This document shows positions 1-8,475 of a stretch of DNA of 64,000 nucleotides, in pieces. Position 1 is the first letter of the stretch, and each line of letters starts with the position of its first letter. The notes beneath the pieces are model-generated. The model ran no database searches. It was not told the origin of the DNA and worked only from the letters and a program-made list of their open reading frames with translations. Both the position numbers and the translations under genes were made by a program. Origin of the DNA: an uncultured Aquimarina sp. (GTDB lineage: Bacteria > Bacteroidota > Bacteroidia > Flavobacteriales > Flavobacteriaceae); contig CANMSL010000001.1 of the NCBI GenBank assembly GCA_947500505.1, positions 372,001 to 436,000 on the forward strand. Direction: 5' to 3'.

Positions 1-580
1 TATAAATCAACGGTAGTTCTGAAAAAATAGATTTATTGTATATTTTCTTAGTGAATTCTTCAGATGTATTGCCCACCAGGTACAATTGGTTTTCCATAAG
101 TTTTGTTTTCTCAATTTGTAAATTTTTAGGTAATACGGAAACAAGTGAAAAATCAACTGTATTTTCTTCTAAACTATTTATTACTCTTTGTTTATTTGTT
201 ACATCCAGAATCAGATCAACACCTTCGTGTTGTTTCATAAAATCAGATAAGAAATATGGAATAATATATTTTCCCGTAGAAACTACAGAAATTTTTAAAA
301 CGCCAGATAATTGTCCCTGATACGCCTTGGTCTTATAACTAATCTGATTTACCTCGTCTATAATTTTCTGTGCTGCAATGGCTATTTCTTTCCCGAAATC
401 GGTAACATATAGCTTTCTTCCTATAACCTCTGTTAGTGGAATTGGAAATTGATCCTGAAAATTCTTCAGCTGTATAGATACGGCAGGCTGGGTTAAATGC
501 AGCTCTTCTGATGCTTTGGTAATACTCTCTTTTTCTGCAATTTTTAGAAAAATCTGTAGTTGATGCAAAGTGTAATTCAT
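1..580 (-). CDS. LysR-family transcriptional regulator (C-terminus beyond window)
   Basis: The reading frame opens with ATG at 580 and runs off the left edge after about 193 codons with no stop. The N-terminus (MNYTLHQLQIFLKIAEKES, then ITKASEELHLTQPAVSIQLK) is a classic LysR winged helix-turn-helix, residues about 1-60. The start of the effector-binding domain follows from about residue 90 (GVLKISVVSTGKYIIPYFLS). LysR proteins bind DNA as tetramers and usually control a neighbouring, often divergent, operon in response to a small metabolite. The target here is unknown because the left neighbour lies outside the window and the right neighbours are unrelated small genes. A TAnnTTTG-type promoter element sits at 605-612. 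The family call is safe; the effector cannot be inferred. Confidence 0.9.
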   Translation of the reverse strand, partial: MNYTLHQLQIFLKIAEKESITKASEELHLTQPAVSIQLKNFQDQFPIPLTEVIGRKLYVTDFGKEIAIAAQKIIDEVNQISYKTKAYQGQLSGVLKISVVSTGKYIIPYFLSDFMKQHEGVDLILDVTNKQRVINSLEENTVDFSLVSVLPKNLQIEKTKLMENQLYLVGNTSEEFTKKIYNKSIFSELPLIY

Positions 581-604
581 AAACTATTTTAATGATAATG
601 ATTA

Positions 605-612
605 CAAATATA
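605..612 (-). promoter_or_regulatory. Candidate -7 promoter element for the LysR gene
   Basis: The minus strand reads TATATTTG, which matches the Bacteroidota primary sigma -7 consensus TAnnTTTG, 24 nt upstream of the ATG at 580. I did not find a convincing TTG at -33, so this is a motif match only. Confidence 0.4.
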
Positions 613-775
613 AATAAAAATATATGAAAAATATCACGTAATTTAGAGATGTAATTACAAACACAGTTGTATTATAAATAATTGATAAACATATCATTAT
701 AGTAATTAAGGTATCATCTTTTTAAGAAATAGTTTTTCTATTAAAGTTATGGTTTCATTTTAAAATTAGCATCAT

Positions 776-997
776 ATGGAATTATTAAAAAAGTCAAAAA
801 GGTTCCTGAAGCAGAGTATGAGTAATATGAGTACAAGTGATAGGATTTCTGCATCCAGAGAAGCAAAAGCATTAGTATTGGGTATCAACGAAATTTATAA
901 AAAAAGCAAAGACCCGAATCTGATGAATGTTATGAAATTGATTACTCTAAAAAAACGGAAAATCGATAAGAGGCTACGGGGACATTTAACAGCATAA
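776..997 (+). CDS. Small basic protein of unknown function (73 aa)
   Basis: This short lysine- and arginine-rich protein (MELLKKSKRFLKQSMSNM at the start, ITLKKRKIDKRLRGH near the end) has no signal peptide or membrane segment. It looks mostly helical and could bind nucleic acid or ribosomes. It lies 56 bp upstream of the HPF-like gene on the same strand, so the two may share a transcript. I do not recognise a family. The ATG start, the regular codon use and the orderly intergenic spacing support a real gene rather than a chance frame. Confidence 0.6.
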   Translation: MELLKKSKRFLKQSMSNMSTSDRISASREAKALVLGINEIYKKSKDPNLMNVMKLITLKKRKIDKRLRGHLTA

Positions 998-1053
998 TAA
1001 CAATTTGATATTTAAATGCTTAGTAAGATTATTAATATATAAATAAATTAGAT

Positions 1054-1359
1054 ATGAATACTGTTTTCGAATATAAGAATGTAAAAGCAAATCGGTACTT
1101 AGAATCTTTAGCGGTCGACAAACTGTTAAGGCTAGCAAATAAGTATGCATTTATTATCAGAGCTGATATTTTCTTTAATAAAGAGCATACTAATAATAAG
1201 AAAGGTAATATTTGTGGGATTAGATTGAGTCTTCCAGGTCCCAGAATCTATGCTTCTTCGGATGAGTACAGTTTTGAAAGATCTATAAACAATACGATAA
1301 AAGACCTTAAAGATCAGTTAGAAAGAAGAAAAGTAAAATTATACAAGAGTTTAAGTTAG
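1054..1359 (+). CDS. hpf: HPF/RaiA-family ribosome hibernation factor
   Basis: At 101 aa this is the size of short hibernation-promoting factors. It keeps the family layout: an N-terminal strand (VFEYKNVKANRYLESLAVDKL), a central basic segment (ADIFFNKEHTNNKKGNICGIRLSLPG) and a helix ending DLKDQLERRKVKLYKS. Family members bind the 30S decoding centre in stationary phase and silence or dimerise ribosomes. The long-HPF C-terminal dimerisation domain is absent. It probably shares a transcript with the small gene upstream and is followed by a strong hairpin terminator at 1424-1458. Sequence divergence from classical members keeps confidence below certainty. Confidence 0.75.
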   Translation: MNTVFEYKNVKANRYLESLAVDKLLRLANKYAFIIRADIFFNKEHTNNKKGNICGIRLSLPGPRIYASSDEYSFERSINNTIKDLKDQLERRKVKLYKSLS

Positions 1360-1423
1360 TTGGAAAGCTATAATTAGCCCATTATAGTTTTCTGTTTGTG
1401 ATGCTTTCATTATTGATTGTTTG

Positions 1424-1458
1424 AAAAGTAGCTGTTTTTGCCAAGCAGCTACTTTTTT
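1424..1458 (+). terminator. Rho-independent terminator after the HPF-like gene
   Basis: The stem AAAAGTAGCTG pairs with CAGCTACTTTT across an 11-nt loop and is followed by a T-tract. It lies 65 bp downstream of the HPF-like stop codon. Confidence 0.8.
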
Positions 1459-1464
1459 AATAGA

Positions 1465-1486
1465 AAAAACCGCCTTTTCAGGCGGT
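1465..1486 (-). terminator. Terminator for the chitin operon's last gene (GH18 lipoprotein)
   Basis: Read on the minus strand, ACCGCC-TGAAAA-GGCGGT is followed directly by a T-run. It sits about 55 bp beyond the stop of the 518-aa chitinase and closes the minus-strand operon. Confidence 0.85.
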
Positions 1487-1539
1487 CAAAACCACTCTTA
1501 ATCTCAGAAACTCAGTTGAGAATAGTTTTTTGTTTATGG

Positions 1540-3096
1540 CTAATTACAGTTTCGAACAAATTCCCAAGGTTTTCCATTGCCTGCATTGGTTGAAGGAATA
1601 TCACCCTGTGTCCACCACTTTGCTTTATATAGTGCATTTTCATAGAAAACTTCGTTTCCGCCTACATAAGCAATTGTAGAGTTCCACTGGTTTCCGGTAC
1701 AACTATTATCTCCACCGTCACCCCCATCTCCATCGCAATTTTCAATAAATTTCCATGGCTTTCCATTTCCAGTATTGTTCGTAGGTATATCACCTTGTGT
1801 CCACCACTTTGCTTTATATAGTGAACCTTCGAAGGTTACTTCATTACCACTGGTATATGCCAAGGATGCATTCCACTGATCAGAAGAACAACCAGTACCG
1901 TTTCCACCGCCGTCACCTCCATCGCCGTCGCCATTATATGGAGATTCCGGATAATTTTCTGCATTGGCAATTGCTTGAGATTGCGAAACACCATTAAGTA
2001 CCTGACTTGCCACATATAAATATCCATAAGCAGAAGATGGGCTTCTTTCAAGCAACATTTGCCATATCATTATGCCATCTGTTGTACTTTTTGAAGCAAT
2101 ATGATTTGATAGACCAGCAATATTTTGATAGTTATATGTGTAGTATGGTCCCCATGGTTCTTCGGGATAATGAGTTCCTGCTGCAATAGAAAAACCATAC
2201 TGATCTGCGTAATATTTATATGAGTCATACATAATTGCTCTGTTACTGGCAGCTCCTGTATTATAACCTTGATAAGCTATTAAATCAATTTTATCTCCAA
2301 CAGCTTTTATAACCGGAATCATATGGCCGGTAGATGCAAATCCAAATAAACTGATTCCCTGATTTGGGGATGTGGCATTGAATAAATTGGCATCTGATTC
2401 TCCTGTAACTAGGTTTCTCTGGCTATGCGCAAAAGGAGAGGAAGGATCATTGTTGTTAAGCCCTCCTAAAGCACCTGCCCCAGCAGGAGCACACGCGATC
2501 ACATATCGACCTTTGGGCATCAACGCTCTTGATTCATTAAAAAAAGTAATGAACCGTTGCACATTGATAGGCTCTCCAATAGTCTGAAAACCACCATTTG
2601 GCTCAAAATCCCAATCAATTCCTTCGAATCCTATATCATCTACCAAATCTTTAATTTGATTATAATTTATATCATAGGCTGCATTAGTCCCCCAGTATGT
2701 TTCTCCACCTATAGAAAGGATTACCTTGATTCCTTTTGTTTTAAGAATAGATACAGATTCTTTCAAAGTTTCTCCTCCGTAGGGAGTCTGAATTCCGGTT
2801 CCGGTAATATCAAAAGACCCTTTTTGATAACGTAGGTTAGGTTTTGCAAAAGCAAGAAATACGTGAGTAACATGTTCTGGAATATCTCTTAGTTTAGAGC
2901 CCTGCCCTGTGGTAGTCCAACTTTCTGACCAAGAAGGAAAATATCCTAAAATGATAGGTTCTGTTATCGCAGCTTTGTTACTTACTGGTGCTGTTTCTAA
3001 AAGATTCTGTTCGTCGAGAAAACTCTCGTTAGTACAAGACTGAAGTAATATTGAAAGTAAGAAGATATATCCAGCAATTCTTTTTAATAGATCCAT
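1540..3096 (-). CDS. GH18 chitinase-like lipoprotein with two chitin-binding modules
   Basis: The product (518 aa) begins with a lipoprotein signal ending LLQSC, lipidated Cys at residue 21, so it is probably anchored in the outer membrane. The GH18 barrel spans about 45-395. It shows the SxGG strand (SIGG, 128-131) and the catalytic motif EGIDWDFE, with the proton donor at Glu165 and the assisting Asp163. Two near-identical modules (about 405-455 and 468-518), separated by Gly/Asp-rich linkers, carry the AKWWTQGDIP core of CBM5/12 chitin-binding domains. It is the last gene of the SusCD-led operon, 57 bp after the GH20 gene. The expected role is trimming chitin or holding oligomers at the cell surface. 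Endo- versus exo-activity cannot be read from sequence. Confidence 0.92.
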   Translation of the reverse strand: MDLLKRIAGYIFLLSILLQSCTNESFLDEQNLLETAPVSNKAAITEPIILGYFPSWSESWTTTGQGSKLRDIPEHVTHVFLAFAKPNLRYQKGSFDITGTGIQTPYGGETLKESVSILKTKGIKVILSIGGETYWGTNAAYDINYNQIKDLVDDIGFEGIDWDFEPNGGFQTIGEPINVQRFITFFNESRALMPKGRYVIACAPAGAGALGGLNNNDPSSPFAHSQRNLVTGESDANLFNATSPNQGISLFGFASTGHMIPVIKAVGDKIDLIAYQGYNTGAASNRAIMYDSYKYYADQYGFSIAAGTHYPEEPWGPYYTYNYQNIAGLSNHIASKSTTDGIMIWQMLLERSPSSAYGYLYVASQVLNGVSQSQAIANAENYPESPYNGDGDGGDGGGNGTGCSSDQWNASLAYTSGNEVTFEGSLYKAKWWTQGDIPTNNTGNGKPWKFIENCDGDGGDGGDNSCTGNQWNSTIAYVGGNEVFYENALYKAKWWTQGDIPSTNAGNGKPWEFVRNCN

Positions 3097-3153
3097 AAGA
3101 GTTTGTGTTTACGTTAGTTTTAAATTGATATTATGACTTTTGTTATTCATTTT

Positions 3154-5493
3154 TTATTTTAGTGATAGTGCTCCTTTAGTATTTTGATGAAATATCATAT
3201 TTTCATTAACCACTTTATATTCTTCATCAAATTCTTTTCGAAATTTTAACTCCACTGTGTTCCAATCTGATGCCCATCCCTTTATAATATTGTTCAGGTA
3301 TATTATTTTGAGTTTATGTTTTCCTTTCTTGAGTGCAATAGAGCTTTCCTCAGGATGTTTTTTTATTGTCTTTTTGTAATCTATAACCAGTTGATCACCA
3401 ATCCAAATTTGATCCTGTGTACTGGAAAAATAATACACACCATCCTCTGGGATATCGATATACCCTTCTAAAAACACTGCTCTGAAATTTTCTTTTTTAA
3501 CCTCGTGTCCCCAGTCGAAAGTATTATTAGCTTCTTTGATATTTTTAATAATTGATACCTCAGCCGGCATCTCTCTTTGAATCTGATCTATATTGACAAA
3601 ATGACCTTTTATAGTTTTTATTTTTAATCCCGGAGATAAATTCATGGCTTCGGTTACAGGCTGCAAGTATGGCTGTTTAACAATGTTAAGTGTCCTTACC
3701 TTACTAATTTTACCGTGGGGTAATACTGATGCTATTTTTAAAATGGTGGTTTTTTTAAACTTGAGTGCTTCCGTATATTCACTACTATGGTTAGTAGGAT
3801 CAGATCCATCAGTAGTGTATATCATTTTTACAGGGTGCGTGGTTTTAAATGGTAGTATAACACTATCCAGAAATACGATATGGTCTGACGAAGGTCCTTC
3901 TGGTAAAGGAATGTGATAACTTATTTCATAGGTGTCTAAAACAGGATACAAATTATTTAAGCGATTCAGGAAACTATTAAAGTTCTTATTTTTTTCCATA
4001 GTCCATCCGGTTTCTGCAATCGCTATTAATCTTGGATACAGTTGATATTCGGCAATATGGTCATTGTCTGTTTGTTCAGCCCATAGATTTCCTTGCAGTC
4101 CAAGAATATGATGTCTTTTATTTTCTTCTATAGCATCAGGAATAGGATTGTAATCGTATGTTTTTTGCAAAGGGGTATGTCCTCCAAACGCCATGGGTTC
4201 TACATGTTTACTACCCTGGTAAAAATTGAGATATACGTAATCCAAAGGCGTCATAATTACATCGTGACCTTCATTTGCAGCTTTAATCCCTCCTATTTCT
4301 CCCTGCCAAGACATGATATTTGTGGTTTCGGTAATTCCTCCTTCGAGAATTTCATCCCATCCAATCATCTTTTTGTTATGGATATGTAACATCTCTTCTA
4401 CACGCGCCATAAAATAACTTTGTAATTCTTTTTCGTCCTTTAGTCCTTCTTTTTTAATTAATTTTTGACATAATTCTGATTCTTTCCAATTACGTTTAGG
4501 TACTTCGTCTCCACCAACATGAAAATATATAGAAGGGAATAAGGCTGCCATTTCGCGAATGACATTTTCTACAAAAATGTACACTTCTTCTTTTCCTGCG
4601 CATAAAATATTATAATCCACACCCCATAGTTCCCTTATTTCAAAATGTTTTTCTTCACATGCGAGTTCAGGATACGCCGCGAGAATAGCTTTTGCATGTC
4701 CCGGCATATCAAACTCAGGAATTACATCTATAAACCGTTCTTTGGCATATGCAACAACTTCTTTTACATCTTCTTGTGTATAAAATCCATGATAAACAGT
4801 ACTTTTTTTACTACCCCTTTTTGCACCAATTTCCGTAAGTTTGGGATATTGTTTTATTTCTATTCGCCAGCCTTGATCATCCGTTAAGTGCCAATGAAAT
4901 TTGTTTATCTTTAGTGTTGCCAAAAAATCAAGTTGCTTTTTAATAAATTCTACAGTAAAAAAATGCCTAGAAACATCAAGTAATACGCCTCTCCACTTAA
5001 AAGCTGGTTCGTCTTTAATATCTACAGAAGGAATCTTAACTTCGATATCCTCAATAAAACTGTGATTGGGAATAAGCGGAAACAATTGTATCAATGATTG
5101 CGCTCCATAAAATAGTCCTTTAGTAGTTCTGGATGTGATTGAAATATGGTCTTCATAGGTTTTTAAAAAATAACCTTCTTCGTCCAATTCTAAAGAGCTG
5201 TCTATCAATAAGTGAATAGAGTTTTCTTTTTTAACATCGGACGTTTGTAGTTGTAATCCTGTTTTTTCATTAATAATATCTACAAAAAAAAGAGCAATTT
5301 TCCTGGCTTCAATATTGTTTGTATAAAAAGAGGTTTTTTTATCCATCGTAAAACTTCCTTCTTTTTCCAGCAACGAGAGTGGCATAGGTGTAATTCTGGG
5401 GTTTGTATTAACTACTGTTACGCGTTTCTCTTTTTCATGACAAGAAATTGAAAACATGAGTATGGATATTATATAGAAAATGGATCTCTTCAT
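3154..5493 (-). CDS. GH20 beta-N-acetylhexosaminidase lipoprotein
   Basis: This 779-aa protein has a lipoprotein signal (SILMFSISC, Cys18) and a GH20b-type N-terminal domain (about 30-160). The GH20 barrel (about 163-510) contains FHWHLTDDQGWR at 199-210 and FHVGGDEV, with the catalytic Asp329-Glu330 pair of substrate-assisted catalysis. A chitobiase-type C-terminal domain follows (about 530-610). The last ~140 residues look like a PA14-type module (GYIDIPEDGVYYFSSTQDQI), probably sugar-binding. It would remove terminal GlcNAc from chitin oligomers, most likely in the periplasm or on the outer membrane. It starts 3 bp after the kinase gene stop, so the two are translationally linked. Confidence 0.95.
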   Translation of the reverse strand: MKRSIFYIISILMFSISCHEKEKRVTVVNTNPRITPMPLSLLEKEGSFTMDKKTSFYTNNIEARKIALFFVDIINEKTGLQLQTSDVKKENSIHLLIDSSLELDEEGYFLKTYEDHISITSRTTKGLFYGAQSLIQLFPLIPNHSFIEDIEVKIPSVDIKDEPAFKWRGVLLDVSRHFFTVEFIKKQLDFLATLKINKFHWHLTDDQGWRIEIKQYPKLTEIGAKRGSKKSTVYHGFYTQEDVKEVVAYAKERFIDVIPEFDMPGHAKAILAAYPELACEEKHFEIRELWGVDYNILCAGKEEVYIFVENVIREMAALFPSIYFHVGGDEVPKRNWKESELCQKLIKKEGLKDEKELQSYFMARVEEMLHIHNKKMIGWDEILEGGITETTNIMSWQGEIGGIKAANEGHDVIMTPLDYVYLNFYQGSKHVEPMAFGGHTPLQKTYDYNPIPDAIEENKRHHILGLQGNLWAEQTDNDHIAEYQLYPRLIAIAETGWTMEKNKNFNSFLNRLNNLYPVLDTYEISYHIPLPEGPSSDHIVFLDSVILPFKTTHPVKMIYTTDGSDPTNHSSEYTEALKFKKTTILKIASVLPHGKISKVRTLNIVKQPYLQPVTEAMNLSPGLKIKTIKGHFVNIDQIQREMPAEVSIIKNIKEANNTFDWGHEVKKENFRAVFLEGYIDIPEDGVYYFSSTQDQIWIGDQLVIDYKKTIKKHPEESSIALKKGKHKLKIIYLNNIIKGWASDWNTVELKFRKEFDEEYKVVNENMIFHQNTKGALSLK

Positions 5494-5496
5494 TAG

Positions 5497-6369
5497 TTAA
5501 ATTATTTTTTGTAAAGGATATTGGGTCGAAATAATATGTCTGATTAGGTTGTTGATAGGTTTTTTTACAAAACTTTTCACTGTAAACCCTTTATCAGCTA
5601 GTATTCTCGTAATTATGTCTTGTGTATAATATGCAATGGAACCTACAAAATGAATAGGATAATTTTCTAATTCCTTACTATAGAGCATCAGATAATTATC
5701 AATGAATGTTTTGATTCCATTATATAATATATTTTCGATAAAAGGATGACTTCTATACCGGAACAGAAAAATTGCATAAGATGCTAAATACGTATTGGGC
5801 TGTTTAAGATCATATAAATTATGAAAAAGGTTTTCTAAATCATCCCCGAACATTGTCTGAAATTCTTTAGCAAGACCCGAGGGCATGTTCTTAAGGTAAA
5901 AACTTTTTAATAACTCTTTTCCGAAATAATTGCCACTGGCTTCATCTGCAAGCAAATATCCTAAAGACGGAGCATGTTGTATTACTTTATGTCCATCAAA
6001 ATAGCAACAATTAGATCCTGTACCTAAAATTGCGATCACTCCGGGAGTTTTTGTTGTGGCATGCACAGCAGCAATAATATCTTCTTCAACTTTAAATACT
6101 TTTACATTTTCGAAAATATTCTGGAAGGATGATTTGATTTTTTTGTTTGATACTTTTGTTCCGCAACCTGCCCCATAAAAATATATTTCTTCAATCAAAT
6201 TTCTTTTTTTTGATAGTTCAGAAACTTGTAGTATTATATCATTAATTCTACTTTGCGTTGTTTGCAAAGGGTTGATTCCTTCTGAGGTACAAGAACCTAG
6301 GTTATTTCCAAATTGATCGACCAGAATCCAGTCACACTTTGTAGAACCACTATCTGCAATTAATATCAT
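5497..6369 (-). CDS. BadF/BadG-type ATPase, probable N-acetylglucosamine kinase
   Basis: The protein (290 aa) has the ASKHA fold signatures of the BadF/BadG/BcrA/BcrD group: phosphate-1 loop DSGSTKCDW (6-14), GTGSNCCYFDG in the middle, and GYLLADEASGNYFGKELL. Eukaryotic and bacterial GlcNAc kinases belong to this group. Placement between a hexosaminidase and a NagB fusion makes phosphorylation of imported GlcNAc to GlcNAc-6-phosphate the obvious role; that assignment comes from context. It is cytoplasmic and in the chitin operon. A paralogue acting on another amino sugar, such as MurNAc, cannot be excluded. Confidence 0.85.
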   Translation of the reverse strand: MILIADSGSTKCDWILVDQFGNNLGSCTSEGINPLQTTQSRINDIILQVSELSKKRNLIEEIYFYGAGCGTKVSNKKIKSSFQNIFENVKVFKVEEDIIAAVHATTKTPGVIAILGTGSNCCYFDGHKVIQHAPSLGYLLADEASGNYFGKELLKSFYLKNMPSGLAKEFQTMFGDDLENLFHNLYDLKQPNTYLASYAIFLFRYRSHPFIENILYNGIKTFIDNYLMLYSKELENYPIHFVGSIAYYTQDIITRILADKGFTVKSFVKKPINNLIRHIISTQYPLQKII

Positions 6370-6478
6370 ACATCCTAATCTTTACTAATTTATTCCTTAC
6401 CAAGATTTACTTCAAAAAGGTAATTTTGTTTCAAAGACATTTTATTTACTTGTGAACTGATAAAGGGTTACTGTGGTT

Positions 6479-8389
6479 TTAAAAATAATGTCTCTTAAAA
6501 GCTTCAATGGCTTCATATTCTGCTAATCCAAGATTGTCATACAATTTTGCTGTACTTTTGTTTCGTTCTTCTGCTCTTAACCAAAATTCCCTGGAGTCCT
6601 CTCCTTGAAACATGACTTTGTCTTTTTGTGATTGGTGAAAAAGAATTGCATTTGTCTTTCTGTTTACTTCATCTGGACTTAAGGGCACAGCCATTTCAAT
6701 ATCATGAATATCCCATTCGTGCCAGGCTCCTCGATATAGCCAGAGCCAACAATCATTCATAAACTGCTTTTGTTTTAAGATAGAAATAGTTTCCAGGATT
6801 GCATCGAGGCAAAGTTTATGAGTTCCGTGAGGATCTGCAAGATCTCCGGCAGCATAAATCTGATGGGGTTTTATATGAGTTATGATACTTTTTAAGATAT
6901 CAATATCAGCATTGCCAATAGGGTTTTTCTTTGCTCTTCCTGTTTCATAGAAAGGAAGGTTCAGAAAATGAACTTTGTGATCAGGAAGCCCCAAATACCT
7001 AGTAGCTCCATAGGATTCCATTCTGCGAATTAAACCTTTGGTTAATCTAACTTCATCAGAATCTATATCTCCTGCGTTTTTAGATTTAATAGAATCTATA
7101 ATTGCTTTAAAGACAGTATCATCTTTGGACAAGTGATTTGCTACTTCACCAAATTTTAAAGCTTCTTGGTCGGTTACCGCAATATTTCCTGAGGTTTGAT
7201 ATGCCACGTGTACATCGTGACCTTGATCGATAAGCCTCGAAAAGGTACCTCCCATAGAGATTACATCATCATCTGGATGCGGACTAAATATAAGAACTCT
7301 TTTTTGAGAAGGATTTGCTCTTTCCGGACGTTTAGTGTCGTCTGCATTTGGTTTTCCACCTGGCCATCCGGTAATGGTATTTTGTAAGTGGTTAAACATT
7401 TTAATGTTTAGCTCATATGCAGAGCCTTCTAAGGTAAGGAGGCTAGACATACCATGATCATTGTAGTCCTTGTCGGTTAATTTCAATAAAGGTTTTTGTA
7501 CTTCCTGACTTAACCAGGTAACTGCTTTTAGTTTAAGCTTAGGTGTCCAAATACATTGATCTACCAACCAAGGCGTTTTAATCCGGGTTAGGTCTGCAGC
7601 AGCTTCATTATCTAAAACTACAGTGATATTTTTGTGCTCTTGCAGAAAAGAAGCCGGAATTTGCGAAGTGACCTCTCCTTCGATAGTTTTTTTTACAATA
7701 GAGGCCTTTTTATGCCCCCAGGCAAGCAGTAATATTCTCTTAGCTTTCATAATGGTACTAATTCCCATTGTAATAGCTCTTTTCGGAACATTTTCGAGAC
7801 CATTAAAATCTGAAGCAGCATCTCTTCTGGTAATATGATCCAGAGTAATAATTCTGGTTCCGGAATTGCGATGCGATCCGGGTTCATTAAAACCGATGTG
7901 CCCCGTTCTTCCAATACCTAATAATTGAAAGTCCAGTCCACCGAGTTTTTTTATTTTCATTTCATAATCAATACAATATTGATCAATTTCGTCCACATTA
8001 ATATCTCCTGATGGAATATTAATGTTTTCAGGATTTATATCCACGTGATCAAAGAGATGTTGGTGCATAAAGTGATAATAGCTCTGTTGATTATCAACAT
8101 CCATTGGATAGTATTCATCCAGATTAAAGGTGATCACATTGTTAAAACTAAGCTCGCCCAAGCGATACAATGTTACCAGTTCTTCATATACTTTTATAGG
8201 GGAGGACCCTGTTGCTAAACCTAAAACACAAGGTTTACCTTCTTTTTGTTTTTGCTGTATTAAATCTGAAATCTCTAAAGCTGCCAGTTTTGATGCATAA
8301 GACGAATCCTGAAATATTTCGTTATGAATTTTTTCAAATTTTGTATCCTCAAATTTGCCAACTTGTCTGAATTTAATTTCTTTAATCAT
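6479..8389 (-). CDS. nagB: Glucosamine-6-phosphate deaminase fused to LmbE/PIG-L-type deacetylase
   Basis: Two domains share one 636-aa chain. Residues about 10-290 are NagB-like: GLATGSSP (57-64), NLDEYYPM with the catalytic-type Asp91, and GIGRTGHIGFNEPG (158-171). NagB converts glucosamine-6-P to fructose-6-P and ammonia. Residues about 362-600 are a LmbE/PIG-L N-deacetylase domain with the zinc motif HPDDD (371-375) and a second zinc pair HGTH (521-524), so metal ligands look intact. The usual NagB length is about 240-270 aa, so the C-terminal half is extra. No nagA appears in the window, and the LmbE half could supply the preceding GlcNAc-6-P deacetylation. That is inference; the fusion itself is plain in the sequence. 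Confidence 0.92.
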   Translation of the reverse strand: MIKEIKFRQVGKFEDTKFEKIHNEIFQDSSYASKLAALEISDLIQQKQKEGKPCVLGLATGSSPIKVYEELVTLYRLGELSFNNVITFNLDEYYPMDVDNQQSYYHFMHQHLFDHVDINPENINIPSGDINVDEIDQYCIDYEMKIKKLGGLDFQLLGIGRTGHIGFNEPGSHRNSGTRIITLDHITRRDAASDFNGLENVPKRAITMGISTIMKAKRILLLAWGHKKASIVKKTIEGEVTSQIPASFLQEHKNITVVLDNEAAADLTRIKTPWLVDQCIWTPKLKLKAVTWLSQEVQKPLLKLTDKDYNDHGMSSLLTLEGSAYELNIKMFNHLQNTITGWPGGKPNADDTKRPERANPSQKRVLIFSPHPDDDVISMGGTFSRLIDQGHDVHVAYQTSGNIAVTDQEALKFGEVANHLSKDDTVFKAIIDSIKSKNAGDIDSDEVRLTKGLIRRMESYGATRYLGLPDHKVHFLNLPFYETGRAKKNPIGNADIDILKSIITHIKPHQIYAAGDLADPHGTHKLCLDAILETISILKQKQFMNDCWLWLYRGAWHEWDIHDIEMAVPLSPDEVNRKTNAILFHQSQKDKVMFQGEDSREFWLRAEERNKSTAKLYDNLGLAEYEAIEAFKRHYF

Positions 8390-8475
8390 TTTTCTTTTTT
8401 AAGCTTTAACTTGATTTTTCTTTTTTCAAATTGTACCTCGTTAGTAGATGGATAAGCAGAATTTCTTCAATACAT

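Noticed and set aside
36..320. Open plus-strand frame of 94 codons
   Set aside because: It lies antisense to the LysR coding region, which has clear domain motifs; no independent support.
3644..4887. Several plus-strand frames opposite the GH20 gene
   Set aside because: They are antisense to a protein with intact catalytic motifs and show no own features.
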